Shown here one piece after another: positions 25,049 to 33,690 of a stretch of DNA of 49,981 bases. Location of the stretch: positions 33,769 to 83,749 of the forward strand of contig DDXB01000064.1 of the NCBI GenBank assembly GCA_002347405.1, read 5' to 3'. The notes below the pieces were generated by a model, which saw only the letters and a program-made list of their open reading frames with translations, did no database searches and was not told the origin of the DNA. The position numbers and the translations under genes were made by a program. How positions within the stretch are numbered: the first letter of the stretch is position 1; the number at the start of each line of letters is the position of its first letter. Source of the DNA: Rhodocyclaceae bacterium UBA2271 (GTDB taxonomy: Bacteria; Pseudomonadota; Gammaproteobacteria; Burkholderiales; Rhodocyclaceae).

Positions 25049-26185
25049 CTATTCCGGGCCGTCTGCGGTGTCGCTGATTGACGCGGCGGTGAACCGCGGC
25101 GCATCGCTGCCGGCAGCCGGCTCCAGGTCATCCAGCCAGTAAGCGTCGTCGTTGCGCTGGTAGATGAGGAAGCGGCCGCGCAGACTGGCGTCCTTGGCAC
25201 GCTGGTAGCGCAGGTAGATGTGCTGGTCGTCGACGGCGAGAATCTCGACCTTGCCGGTTTCGTGCGACATGACAAAACGCGCGCGGCGCGCCAGTCCGGA
25301 GCCGTAACGCAAGGCCTCGCGGAAAATCTCCCAGCCGCGCACGATCGACACCTTGTAGGGGTCGTTGCCGGCGGTCGGCCGCCCCTGGAAGACATAGTAG
25401 GGCGGACAGCCGATCCACGACAACTGGCGAAACATCTCGGATAACACCATCGGATCGTCGTTGATGCCGGCGATGAGCGGGCACTGGTTGGTCATGATGG
25501 CGCCGGCGCGGATCAGCTTGTCGATGCTCGCCACCGCCTCGTCGGTGAGTTCGCGCGGGTGGTCGAAGTGGTTCATCACATAGATGCGCTTGCGTGGCGT
25601 CGAATACCTCTCGAACATCTCGAGCAGCGCCGGATCGTCGAGTACGCGGAACGGGTTGAACGCCGTCATCTTGGTGCCGATGCGGATGATCTGCACATGC
25701 TCGATCTCGCGCAGCGCGCCGATGACCTCGGCGAGGCGGCGCGTGCTGAGCAGGAGGGGATCGCCGCCGGTGAGCAGCACGTTGGTGATCTCGGGGTGGG
25801 CGCGGATGTAGTCGATGCCGGGCGTCAGGTCCTTGCTCGCTTCGTCGTTGTCGTTCATGAACAGCCGCTTGCGGAAGCAGTAGCGGCAATAGGCACCGCA
25901 CACCTCGTTGCACAGCAGCAGGGCGGTATCCGGATATTTGTGCTGCACGCCGCGCATGACGGTATTGGCCGCCTCGTTGCTGGCATCAAGTTTGCCCCAG
26001 TCGCCGAGTTCGTCGGCGCGCGGAATGACCAGCTGGCGAATCGGATCGAGCGGATCGTCCCAATCGATCAGTTTGAGGTAGTAGTCGCTGACGCGGAACG
26101 CGTAGGCGTCGGCAACGGGCGCGAGCGCGGTACGCTCGGCTTCGCTCAGCTGTGGAATATCGGTCAGTTTCTTGATATAGCGCAT
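25049..26185 (-). CDS. KamA family radical SAM protein (lysine 2,3-aminomutase-like)
   Basis: 378 residues. The radical SAM cluster motif is CGAYCRYCFRKR near residue 95 (C-x3-C-x2-C), with GGDPLLLSTRRLAEV near 140 and a PLP-site region PYYVFQGRPTAGNDPYKV near 280. Homologs isomerise lysine to beta-lysine; the shorter EpmB modifies lysine for elongation factor P. No EpmA or efp gene is nearby and the C-terminal 60 residues (KVEILAVDDQHIYLRYQRAKD) are not EpmB-like, so I do not assign a substrate. GGAGA precedes ATG 26185. Confidence 0.85.
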   Translation of the reverse strand: MRYIKKLTDIPQLSEAERTALAPVADAYAFRVSDYYLKLIDWDDPLDPIRQLVIPRADELGDWGKLDASNEAANTVMRGVQHKYPDTALLLCNEVCGAYCRYCFRKRLFMNDNDEASKDLTPGIDYIRAHPEITNVLLTGGDPLLLSTRRLAEVIGALREIEHVQIIRIGTKMTAFNPFRVLDDPALLEMFERYSTPRKRIYVMNHFDHPRELTDEAVASIDKLIRAGAIMTNQCPLIAGINDDPMVLSEMFRQLSWIGCPPYYVFQGRPTAGNDPYKVSIVRGWEIFREALRYGSGLARRARFVMSHETGKVEILAVDDQHIYLRYQRAKDASLRGRFLIYQRNDDAYWLDDLEPAAGSDAPRFTAASISDTADGPE

Positions 26186-26238
26186 CTGTCTCCTTTCGTT
26201 TGCTCAAGCAAGTCCTGCCACCCCTGGGGTGGCAACTT

Positions 26239-26973
26239 TCAGTGCCCGACCAGCAGCTTCAGCACATCGTCGGCAATGCTTTGCGGCGCCTCACCGTAAC
26301 GGATCAACAAGCGTGGCCGGCCCTGCGGGTCAAAGACATAACTGGTGGCGCCGTGATCCATGCTGTAACCCAGCGCCGTGCCGTCCTTAACCTTACTATA
26401 AACAACGCGGAATTCCTCCGCGACATCCCGGGTGGCGCGGGGGTTGCCATACAGCCCCAGAAAGCGGGGATCGAACCAGGGCACATAGGCCGCCAGCACG
26501 ACTGGCGTATCGCGCTCGGGATCGACGGTGACGAACAGCACCTGGACGCGGTCTGCCGCCGGGCCAAGCAGGCGCATGGTTTCCTGCAACGCCACCATCT
26601 TGGTCGGACAGATGTCCGGACACTGGGTGTAGCCAAAGAAAACTATCACGACCTTGCCTTGAAAGTCGGCGCTGGTGACACGGCGCCCGTTGTGGTCGGT
26701 GAGCGTTTCCAGCACCGCCAAACGGGCAAATTTCGCCCCGCTGATATCGGTGGAGCGAAATGCGGACTCGCTGTTCTTGCTGCAGCCGGAAAGATGAATG
26801 GTGACCACCGCCACGCTGAGGACCAGCAACACTGCGGCGACGCTCAGCATCAATTTGCGCAAACCCGGCTTGCCGCGTCCATCCTTCTGCCGGGCGCCCA
26901 GCGCCGTCCGGCCACTGAGCAGACTGGCTGCAACAATCAACAGCAGCAGGATGATGACGATCTTGATGAACAT
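26239..26973 (-). CDS. SCO1/SenC family protein with an N-terminal DUF2909-like membrane module
   Basis: Copper chaperone or thiol oxidoreductase that helps build the CuA centre of cytochrome c oxidase. The thioredoxin-fold domain has the copper ligands CPDICP near residue 135 and His in MDHGATSYVFDP near 215. Unusually, 65 residues precede the lipobox-like LSGC: one hydrophobic helix (residues 3-20), a basic loop and a second helix (about 43-60), resembling the small DUF2909 proteins of oxidase clusters. ATG 26973 lies five bases after the mpl stop. An internal ATG before LSVAAVLL could give an ordinary lipoprotein, but has no ribosome-binding site. Confidence 0.82.
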   Translation of the reverse strand: MFIKIVIILLLLIVAASLLSGRTALGARQKDGRGKPGLRKLMLSVAAVLLVLSVAVVTIHLSGCSKNSESAFRSTDISGAKFARLAVLETLTDHNGRRVTSADFQGKVVIVFFGYTQCPDICPTKMVALQETMRLLGPAADRVQVLFVTVDPERDTPVVLAAYVPWFDPRFLGLYGNPRATRDVAEEFRVVYSKVKDGTALGYSMDHGATSYVFDPQGRPRLLIRYGEAPQSIADDVLKLLVGH

Positions 26974-26978
26974 CGGAC

Positions 26979-28340
26979 TCAGGATCCCGATCCCACAAGG
27001 GCCGTCAGCAATTTGTCGTGGATACCGCCGAAACCGCCATTGCTCATCACCAGCACCTGATCGCCTGGACGGGCATCGGCAACCACGCGCGCCACCAGTT
27101 CGGCAAGATCATCACTCACCGCAGCCTTGTCACCCAGCGGGGCCAGGGCGGCCGCGGCATCCCAGCCCAGATTGGCGCTGTAACAGAACACCTGATCAGC
27201 CGTGGCAAGACTGCCGGCCAGCGCATCCTTCATGGCGCCGAGTTTCATGGTGTTGGAACGCGGCTCCAGCACGGCCAGGATGCGACCATTGCCCGCACCC
27301 AGCTTGCCGCGCAAACCGGCCAACGTGGTGGCAATTGCCGTCGGGTGATGGGCAAAATCATCGAAGACCGCCACGCCATTGACCGTGCCACGCAATTCGA
27401 GGCGTCGCTTGACGTTGGCGAAACAGGCCAGCGCCGCCAATCCATGGTCAAGCGGCACGCCGACGTGGCGGGCCGCCAGCAGCGCGGCAAGCGCATTGTT
27501 GCGATTGTGATCGCCGGCCAGCTGCCAGATGATCGCGCCCATTTCCCGCTCTCCCTGCCGGATCACCAGCTGCCCGCTCGCATCATCTCCCGTGGCATGC
27601 CAGCCGGCGGCACTGTTGAAACGTTCGACCGGCGTCCAGCAACCACGTTCCAATACCCGCTCCAGCGCCGGCTCGGCGGCATTGGACACAACCAAGCCAT
27701 TTCCGGGAATTGTTCGCACGAAATGATGAAATTGCGTCTCGATAGCCGCAAGATCAGCGAAGATATCCGCATGATCGAACTCAAGGTTATTCAGGATTGC
27801 CGTGCGCGGACGATAATGAACAAACTTGGAGCGCTTATCGCAAAAAGCCGTATCGTATTCGTCAGCTTCGACGACAAAGAATGATGATTCACTGTAGTTA
27901 GCCGATTTTTTGAAATTTTGCGGCACTCCGCCAATCAGGAACCCTGGCTGCAAACCGGCATGTTCGAGTATCCACGCCAGCATGGCTGCGGTCGTGGTCT
28001 TGCCATGGGTGCCCGCCACCGCCAGCACCCATTTCTCCTGCAGGATGTTCTCGGCCAGCCACTGCGGTCCAGAAACATAAGGCAGACCGCGTGCCAGTAT
28101 TTCCTCCAGCAGCGGATTGCCACGCGACACGGCGTTGCCAACGACCCACAGGTCGGCATTCAACGCCAGCTGGTCGGCCCCGTAGCCCTCGACCAGATCG
28201 ACACCTTCGGCTTCCAGCTGGTCGCTCATCGGTGGATACACGTTGACGTCGCAGCCAGTGACGCGGTGGCCGGCAGCGCGGGCGATCAAGGCAATGCCGC
28301 CCATGAAGGTGCCACAGATCCCGAGAATATGGATGTGCAT
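26979..28340 (-). CDS. mpl: UDP-N-acetylmuramate:tripeptide ligase (murein recycling)
   Basis: Attaches recycled L-Ala-gamma-D-Glu-meso-DAP to UDP-MurNAc. A Mur-ligase of 453 residues with HILGICGTFMGGIALIARAAGH at the N terminus, ATP loop AGTHGKTTTAAMLAW near 108, EADEYDTAFCDKRSKF near 170 and FDDFAHHPTAI near 335. ATG 28340 is chosen because family homology starts at MHIHILGICG; the upstream frame is spurious. Divergent from the next gene with 55 bp between; the SCO1-like gene follows closely. Confidence 0.95.
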   Translation of the reverse strand: MHIHILGICGTFMGGIALIARAAGHRVTGCDVNVYPPMSDQLEAEGVDLVEGYGADQLALNADLWVVGNAVSRGNPLLEEILARGLPYVSGPQWLAENILQEKWVLAVAGTHGKTTTAAMLAWILEHAGLQPGFLIGGVPQNFKKSANYSESSFFVVEADEYDTAFCDKRSKFVHYRPRTAILNNLEFDHADIFADLAAIETQFHHFVRTIPGNGLVVSNAAEPALERVLERGCWTPVERFNSAAGWHATGDDASGQLVIRQGEREMGAIIWQLAGDHNRNNALAALLAARHVGVPLDHGLAALACFANVKRRLELRGTVNGVAVFDDFAHHPTAIATTLAGLRGKLGAGNGRILAVLEPRSNTMKLGAMKDALAGSLATADQVFCYSANLGWDAAAALAPLGDKAAVSDDLAELVARVVADARPGDQVLVMSNGGFGGIHDKLLTALVGSGS

Positions 28341-28395
28341 GGGGATGAAATCGGTTACGGATAGAATGGGTCCGTATTCTACGGGAGGGAGTCTT

Positions 28396-29004
28396 ATGAG
28401 CCGTCGCAATCGTCCCGCGCACATTCCGAACCCCAACGCCCCGACCTTGCGTTCCGAGATTGTCCATGCCGCGGCGCGCCTGATCGCCGAAGACGGCCTC
28501 GATTACGGCTTCGCCAAGCGCAAGGCGGTACGCCAGCTGGGCTTGCCGGACAGCTTTCCGCTGCCCGGCAACGCCGATATCGAAGCAGCCGTGCGCGCGT
28601 ATCAGGCGATCTACCAGGAGGACGAACAGGCCGAGCGCATCGCCTTCCTGCGCGGCGGCGCCATCGAACTGATGCACCGCCTGGCACCGTTTTCGCCTTA
28701 CCTCACCGGCTCGGTGCTCGACGGCACGGCCGGGCGCCATGCCCGCATCGACATCCTGCTGTTTCCCGACAGCGCCAAGGAACTGGAAATATTCCTGCTT
28801 GACCAGGGCATCCCCTTCCATCATGGCAACGCCAGGAATGACCGCGTCGAAGCAGTTCTGGTCATCGACGACGTTGATCGCCCGGCCAACCTGATCGTCC
28901 TCGCGCCCCGCGATGAACGGATTGCCCTGAAAAGCCACGATGGCCGCACCCGCACCCGCGCACGGGTCGATGCGGTTGAGGCCTTGTGCGCTGCAGCAGA
29001 ATAG
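28396..29004 (+). CDS. Conserved hypothetical protein, 202 residues
   Basis: Not recognised with confidence. Soluble, no signal peptide. Residues 18-60 are helical (EIVHAAARLIAEDGLDYGFAKRKAVRQLGL), superficially like a TetR N terminus but without its turn motif. The C-terminal half (LDGTAGRHARIDILLFPDSAKELEIFLLDQGI, VLVIDDVDRPANLIVLAP) has an alpha/beta pattern as seen in nucleotidyltransferase-like proteins. I recall similar proteins beside mpl in betaproteobacteria, but cannot verify this. GGGAGGG lies eight bases before ATG 28396. Confidence 0.75.
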   Translation: MSRRNRPAHIPNPNAPTLRSEIVHAAARLIAEDGLDYGFAKRKAVRQLGLPDSFPLPGNADIEAAVRAYQAIYQEDEQAERIAFLRGGAIELMHRLAPFSPYLTGSVLDGTAGRHARIDILLFPDSAKELEIFLLDQGIPFHHGNARNDRVEAVLVIDDVDRPANLIVLAPRDERIALKSHDGRTRTRARVDAVEALCAAAE

Positions 29005-29108
29005 ATTTGCTAAGATGCGGGTCAGGGTGTTTTTTCTCCCCCCGCGACGTTAGGCCATAAATACCTTTATCTAGACAACTTGCTCTTATTTGCGGCAAAC
29101 TTGACGCC

Positions 29109-29615
29109 ATGTCGAACCCAAAAAGCAAAAAAACATCTGCCAAAACGAATAGCGCGGATAGCGGCGCTGGCCGCAATGCGCGCATTCTTGTCCTGCACGG
29201 CCCAAATCTGAACCTGCTCGGGACTCGCGAGCCGGAGGTTTACGGCCGGACCACGCTGGCTGACATCCACACCATGATGGAAGCGCGCGCGCGCGCCAGC
29301 GGGGTGCAGATCGAAAGTTTTCAGAGCAACAGCGAGGGCGGGCTGATCGACCGCGTGCAGGCCGCCGGTGCCGAAGGCATCGAATTCATCATCATCAACC
29401 CGGGCGGGTATACCCATACCAGCGTCGCCCTGCGCGACGCGCTGGCCGCGGTCCGCATTCCCTTCGTCGAGGTGCATCTCTCGAATATTTTCGCCCGCGA
29501 AGCGTTCCGGCATCATTCCCATTTTTCGGATATCGCCGTCGGCGTGATCTGCGGCCTTGGGGCGCAGGGTTATGCCCTCGCACTCGAGGCTGCGCTGGCA
29601 CGCATTCAGCAATAA
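29109..29615 (+). CDS. aroQ: Type II 3-dehydroquinate dehydratase
   Basis: Third step of the shikimate pathway. The catalytic core is complete: LHGPNLNLLGTREPEVYG (Tyr lid) near residue 32, QSNSEGGLIDRVQ near 75, INPGGYTHTSVALRDAL near 100 and the catalytic His region EVHLSNIFAREAFRHHS near 125. At 168 residues it has about 22 extra N-terminal residues rich in Lys, Ser and Ala (SNPKSKKTSAKTNSAD). A later start is possible but no better Met exists. First gene of the accBC-prmA group, a standard betaproteobacterial order. Confidence 0.94.
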   Translation: MSNPKSKKTSAKTNSADSGAGRNARILVLHGPNLNLLGTREPEVYGRTTLADIHTMMEARARASGVQIESFQSNSEGGLIDRVQAAGAEGIEFIIINPGGYTHTSVALRDALAAVRIPFVEVHLSNIFAREAFRHHSHFSDIAVGVICGLGAQGYALALEAALARIQQ

Positions 29616-29697
29616 CTCTCAACCGCCCGGCGGCGCCATCCGCGCCCGCGCCTGGGGCATCACAAGAACGCCCGTCATCCGCGGGTGAGGAGGCTAA

Positions 29698-30173
29698 ATG
29701 GATCTCAGAAAACTGAAAACCCTGATCGACCTGGTACAGAATTCCGGCATTTCGGAACTGGAAATCAGCGAGGGGGAGGAAAAAATCCGCATCGCCAAAC
29801 ATGTGGCCCCGACGCAGACCACCATGGTCAGCATGCCCATGGGCCATATGGGTAACGTCCCCCATGCGGGGCACGCCGTCCCGCCAGCGCCGACTTTTGC
29901 GGCTGCCGAAGCCACACCCGCCGCGCCCGCCGTGCCCGAGGGCCATGTGATGAAATCGCCGATGGTCGGCTCTTTCTACCGCGCCAGCAGTCCGGGTGCC
30001 GCGCCCCTGGTCGAAGTCGGCATGGCCGTCAAGAAGGGTGACACCCTGTGCATCATCGAAGCCATGAAGCTGATGAACGAGATCGAGGCCGATGCTGATG
30101 GCGTCATCAAGGCTGTCCTGGTTGAGAATGGCCAGGCCGTCGAGTTCGATCAACCCCTCTTCATCATCGTCTG

Positions 30174-30174
<1 letters not shown>
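29698..30174 (+). CDS. accB: Biotin carboxyl carrier protein of acetyl-CoA carboxylase
   Basis: 158 residues: an N-terminal helix region (DLRKLKTLIDLVQNSGISELEIS), a Pro/Ala linker (about 42-85) and a biotinyl domain ending in EAMKLMNEIEADADG with the biotinylated Lys near residue 122. GAGGAGG precedes ATG 29698. The linker contains GHAVPPAPTFAAAEA, which is the translated dispersed repeat, here with its CCCCATGCGGGG extension. The linker is flexible in all relatives, so the insertion should be tolerated. The stop overlaps accC as TGATG. Confidence 0.95.
29860..29897 (+). repeat. Dispersed GCCAGCGCCGACTTT motif in the accB linker, extended form
   Basis: Perfect core preceded by GCCGTCCC and by the inverted repeat CCCCATGCGGGG (29860-29871) plus CAC. 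The same extended arrangement occurs, in the other orientation, at 33046-33083. Confidence 0.8.
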
Positions 30175-31541
<1,367 letters not shown>

Positions 31542-31689
31542 CATGCTTTCGCCGGGCCGCCCCGAGAAAGCATGCGCCCACCTGTGGGGGGCAGCGACCA
31601 GGACGCAGGACGCAGGACAGCCGAAGGCTGGTCCCGCGAAGCGGGATGCGGCTTTGCCGCACAACCGGTGTTGCCAGCGTGGGGGGCTA
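31542..31689 (+). repeat. Hairpin element with an internal module, accC-prmA gap
   Basis: CATGCTTTC (31542-31550) pairs with GAAAGCATG (31566-31574) around the 15-base loop, then a GCCCACC/TGGGGGGC hairpin, and the end GCGTGGGGGGCT. About 75 bases are inserted compared with the coaD copy: three small hairpins with three-base loops, AGCC-GAA-GGCT, TCCCGC-GAA-GCGGGA and TGCGGC-TTT-GCCGCA (31621-31665). The same module recurs at about 47308-47345. Confidence 0.8.
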
Positions 31690-31692
31690 TAA
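31543..31692 (+). CDS. 49-residue ORF bridging accC and prmA, encoded by a repeat
   Basis: ATG 31543 lies one base after the accC TAA, with GGAAG just upstream in the accC end; the frame stays open across the whole 154-bp gap and stops at 31690-31692, three bases before the prmA ATG. It begins MLSPGRPEKACAHLWGAATR. The underlying element is in the opposite orientation to the yggT and coaD ones, yet still open. Function not implied beyond possible coupling. Confidence 0.35.
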   Translation: MLSPGRPEKACAHLWGAATRTQDAGQPKAGPAKRDAALPHNRCCQRGGL

Positions 31693-31695
31693 AGG

Positions 31696-32601
31696 ATGTG
31701 GGTATCGGTCACACTCGAAGCCGATGCCGCCCACGCCGAGGCCCTTTCCGAGGCGCTGCTGGCGGCAGGGGCTGTTTCGGTCAGTGTCGAGGATGCCCAG
31801 GCCGGCACCACGCTTGAAACTCCGCAGTTCGGCGAACCGGGCTCGCCCGCCACACCCCTGTGGGACGTCAGCCGTGTCGTCGCGCTGTTCGACCCCCCCG
31901 CCAGCCGGACTGCTTTGCACGCCGACATTGCCGCTGCCGCAAGTGCTGCCGGGATTGCCCAGCTGCCAGAGATCAGTTTTGCCGAGGTGGCCGAGCAGGA
32001 CTGGGTGCGCCTGACCCAGTCGCAGTTCGAGCCGATCCGCATCTCCGACCGGTTGTGGATCGTACCTTCCTGGCACAGCGCCCCCGACCCGACGGCAATC
32101 AACCTTGAACTGGACCCGGGTCTGGCCTTCGGCACCGGCAGCCACCCGACCACGCGCCTTTGCCTCGAGTGGCTGGAGCGGGAAATCACGTCCGGCATCA
32201 CGCTGCTCGACTATGGCTGCGGCTCCGGCATCCTCGGCATCGCGGCGCTGAAACTGGGCGCGGCAGACGTCCTCGGGGTCGACATCGATGCCAGCGCCCT
32301 CACCGCTGCCGCCGACAACGCCGTCCGCAATCAGGTCAGCATGCGGCTCGCCCATTCGGGTGACGCACTCATCGCAACCTATGACCGCGTTGTCGCCAAC
32401 ATCCTCACCAATCCGCTGATGCTGCTGGCGCCGCTGCTGACGGCGCGCCTCAAGCCGGGGGGGAAGCTGGCGCTGTCCGGCGTGCTGGAATCCCAGGCTG
32501 GACAAGTCATCACTGCCTATGCGCCCTATCTGCCACTCACGGTCGGCGCCACCCATGAGGGCTGGGTGCGGCTCGAAGGCGGTAAACTAGCTCCATGCTG
32601 A
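31696..32601 (+). CDS. prmA: Ribosomal protein L11 methyltransferase
   Basis: Trimethylates L11. 301 residues: an N-terminal L11-binding domain (residues 1-60, SVTLEADAAHAEALSEALLAAGA), then the SAM domain with FGTGSHPTTRLCLEWLE near 145, LDYGCGSGILGIAALKLGA near 172 and NILTNPLMLLAPLL near 235 (NxxxxPL motif). AAAGG is four bases before ATG 31696. The last seven bases overlap the next gene. Confidence 0.95.
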   Translation: MWVSVTLEADAAHAEALSEALLAAGAVSVSVEDAQAGTTLETPQFGEPGSPATPLWDVSRVVALFDPPASRTALHADIAAAASAAGIAQLPEISFAEVAEQDWVRLTQSQFEPIRISDRLWIVPSWHSAPDPTAINLELDPGLAFGTGSHPTTRLCLEWLEREITSGITLLDYGCGSGILGIAALKLGAADVLGVDIDASALTAAADNAVRNQVSMRLAHSGDALIATYDRVVANILTNPLMLLAPLLTARLKPGGKLALSGVLESQAGQVITAYAPYLPLTVGATHEGWVRLEGGKLAPC

Positions 32602-33680
32602 CCCGCTGCCCCCATTGTGAAACCGACTTCCGCGTCACGCCCGAGCAGTTGAAGGCGCGTCAGGGCCAAGTCCGTTGTGGCGCTTGCCGCGGCGTGTTCA
32701 ATGCCATCGACAACCTTGCCGATGAATTGCTGGTGCCGATGAAATTTCCGGCAAACCTGCCGACGCGGACCGAGGCGAACGACCCAGAAGTTGTGCCAGA
32801 TGTCTTGCCGGCGTGGATACCCGCCGAGTTTCCTCATGAAACGGGGTTACCCGACACCACCACCACGGCCGAAGCGGTAGAAGCGGCCACTGTCGAAACG
32901 TCCATCCCGCCTGACCAACCCGCGCAACCGGCAGCGGAAAGCGGCTCTGACGCCGCAATCGCCAGCCTGCCGGCTGACGAAACCGCCAGCGTTGCCGAGG
33001 AAACCAAGCTGTCACCCCAGGAAGAACCCGCAGAAACGGGCGACGAAAGTCGGCGCTGGCAGGACGGCGTGCCCCGAATGGGGTACGGCACCGACGCTGA
33101 ATCCGCACCACGCGGCGATCCGGCTGCCCAGAGCAAAGCGACCGGGATGCTCGCGCCTGCCGCCTGGGGGCCATATGTCGAAACTCCGCGCCCGCGGCGC
33201 TGGCCATGGGTGATCGGGGTGGTCCTGATGCTGCTGCTGGCCGGCGGACAGATGCTGTACCTCTTTCGTGTCGAACTGGCGGTGCTGGCTCCGGAACTGC
33301 GGCCAACCCTGCTGGCGGCTTGCGAGCAACTCGGCTGCACGCTGCCACACCCGCACAAGGCCGAGCTGATCGGCATCGAAAGTTCCGACCTCGCCCCGGC
33401 AGGCACGACAGGTGTCGCGGGTGTTGCTCTCCTGCAACTCGCCGCCACTCTGAAGAACCGCGCGCCGTTCGTTCAGGAGTATCCGCACCTCGAACTGACC
33501 CTGACCGACACCCAGGACCGCGCCCTGTTGCGCAAGGTGCTGACACCCGCCGACTATCTGCCCGCCGACCGCGCGGCCGCCTCCGGCTTTGCCGCCAACG
33601 CCGACGTCGCCGTGCGGCTGACATTCGACAGCGCCGGCACGCCCGCCGTCGGCTACCGTCTTTATCTTTTCTATCCCTGA
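32595..33680 (+). CDS. Zinc-ribbon / DUF3426 membrane protein
   Basis: 361 residues. The N-terminal MJ0042-type zinc ribbon has CPHC (residues 5-8) and CGAC (28-31). A long acidic Pro/Ala/Glu linker (about 45-190) leads to one membrane helix (WVIGVVLMLLLAGGQMLYLF, about 207-226) and a C-terminal DUF3426 domain. Constant neighbour of prmA in betaproteobacteria; role unknown. Within the linker, ESRRWQDGVPRMGYGT is the dispersed repeat read in the reverse sense, breaking the otherwise acidic composition with basic and aromatic residues. Confidence 0.9.
   Translation: MLTRCPHCETDFRVTPEQLKARQGQVRCGACRGVFNAIDNLADELLVPMKFPANLPTRTEANDPEVVPDVLPAWIPAEFPHETGLPDTTTTAEAVEAATVETSIPPDQPAQPAAESGSDAAIASLPADETASVAEETKLSPQEEPAETGDESRRWQDGVPRMGYGTDAESAPRGDPAAQSKATGMLAPAAWGPYVETPRPRRWPWVIGVVLMLLLAGGQMLYLFRVELAVLAPELRPTLLAACEQLGCTLPHPHKAELIGIESSDLAPAGTTGVAGVALLQLAATLKNRAPFVQEYPHLELTLTDTQDRALLRKVLTPADYLPADRAAASGFAANADVAVRLTFDSAGTPAVGYRLYLFYP
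33046..33083 (-). repeat. Dispersed GCCAGCGCCGACTTT motif in the DUF3426 gene, extended form
   Basis: On the - strand the perfect core is preceded by GCCGTCCT, CAC and the inverted repeat CCCCATTCGGGG (33072-33083). It matches the accB copy except for the spacer of the inverted repeat and a C/T change. Confidence 0.8.
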
Positions 33681-33690
33681 CCACAAATCC

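Noticed and set aside
26662..26688. Motif-like sequence in the SCO1 gene (AGCGCCGACTTTC).
   Set aside because: Encodes the usual SADFQGKVVIVFFG region of SCO proteins with no length change; cannot be told from family conservation.
31542..31600. Hairpin elements as ordinary Rho-independent terminators.
   Set aside because: No U tracts follow; several lie inside operons and directly on ribosome-binding sites and start codons.
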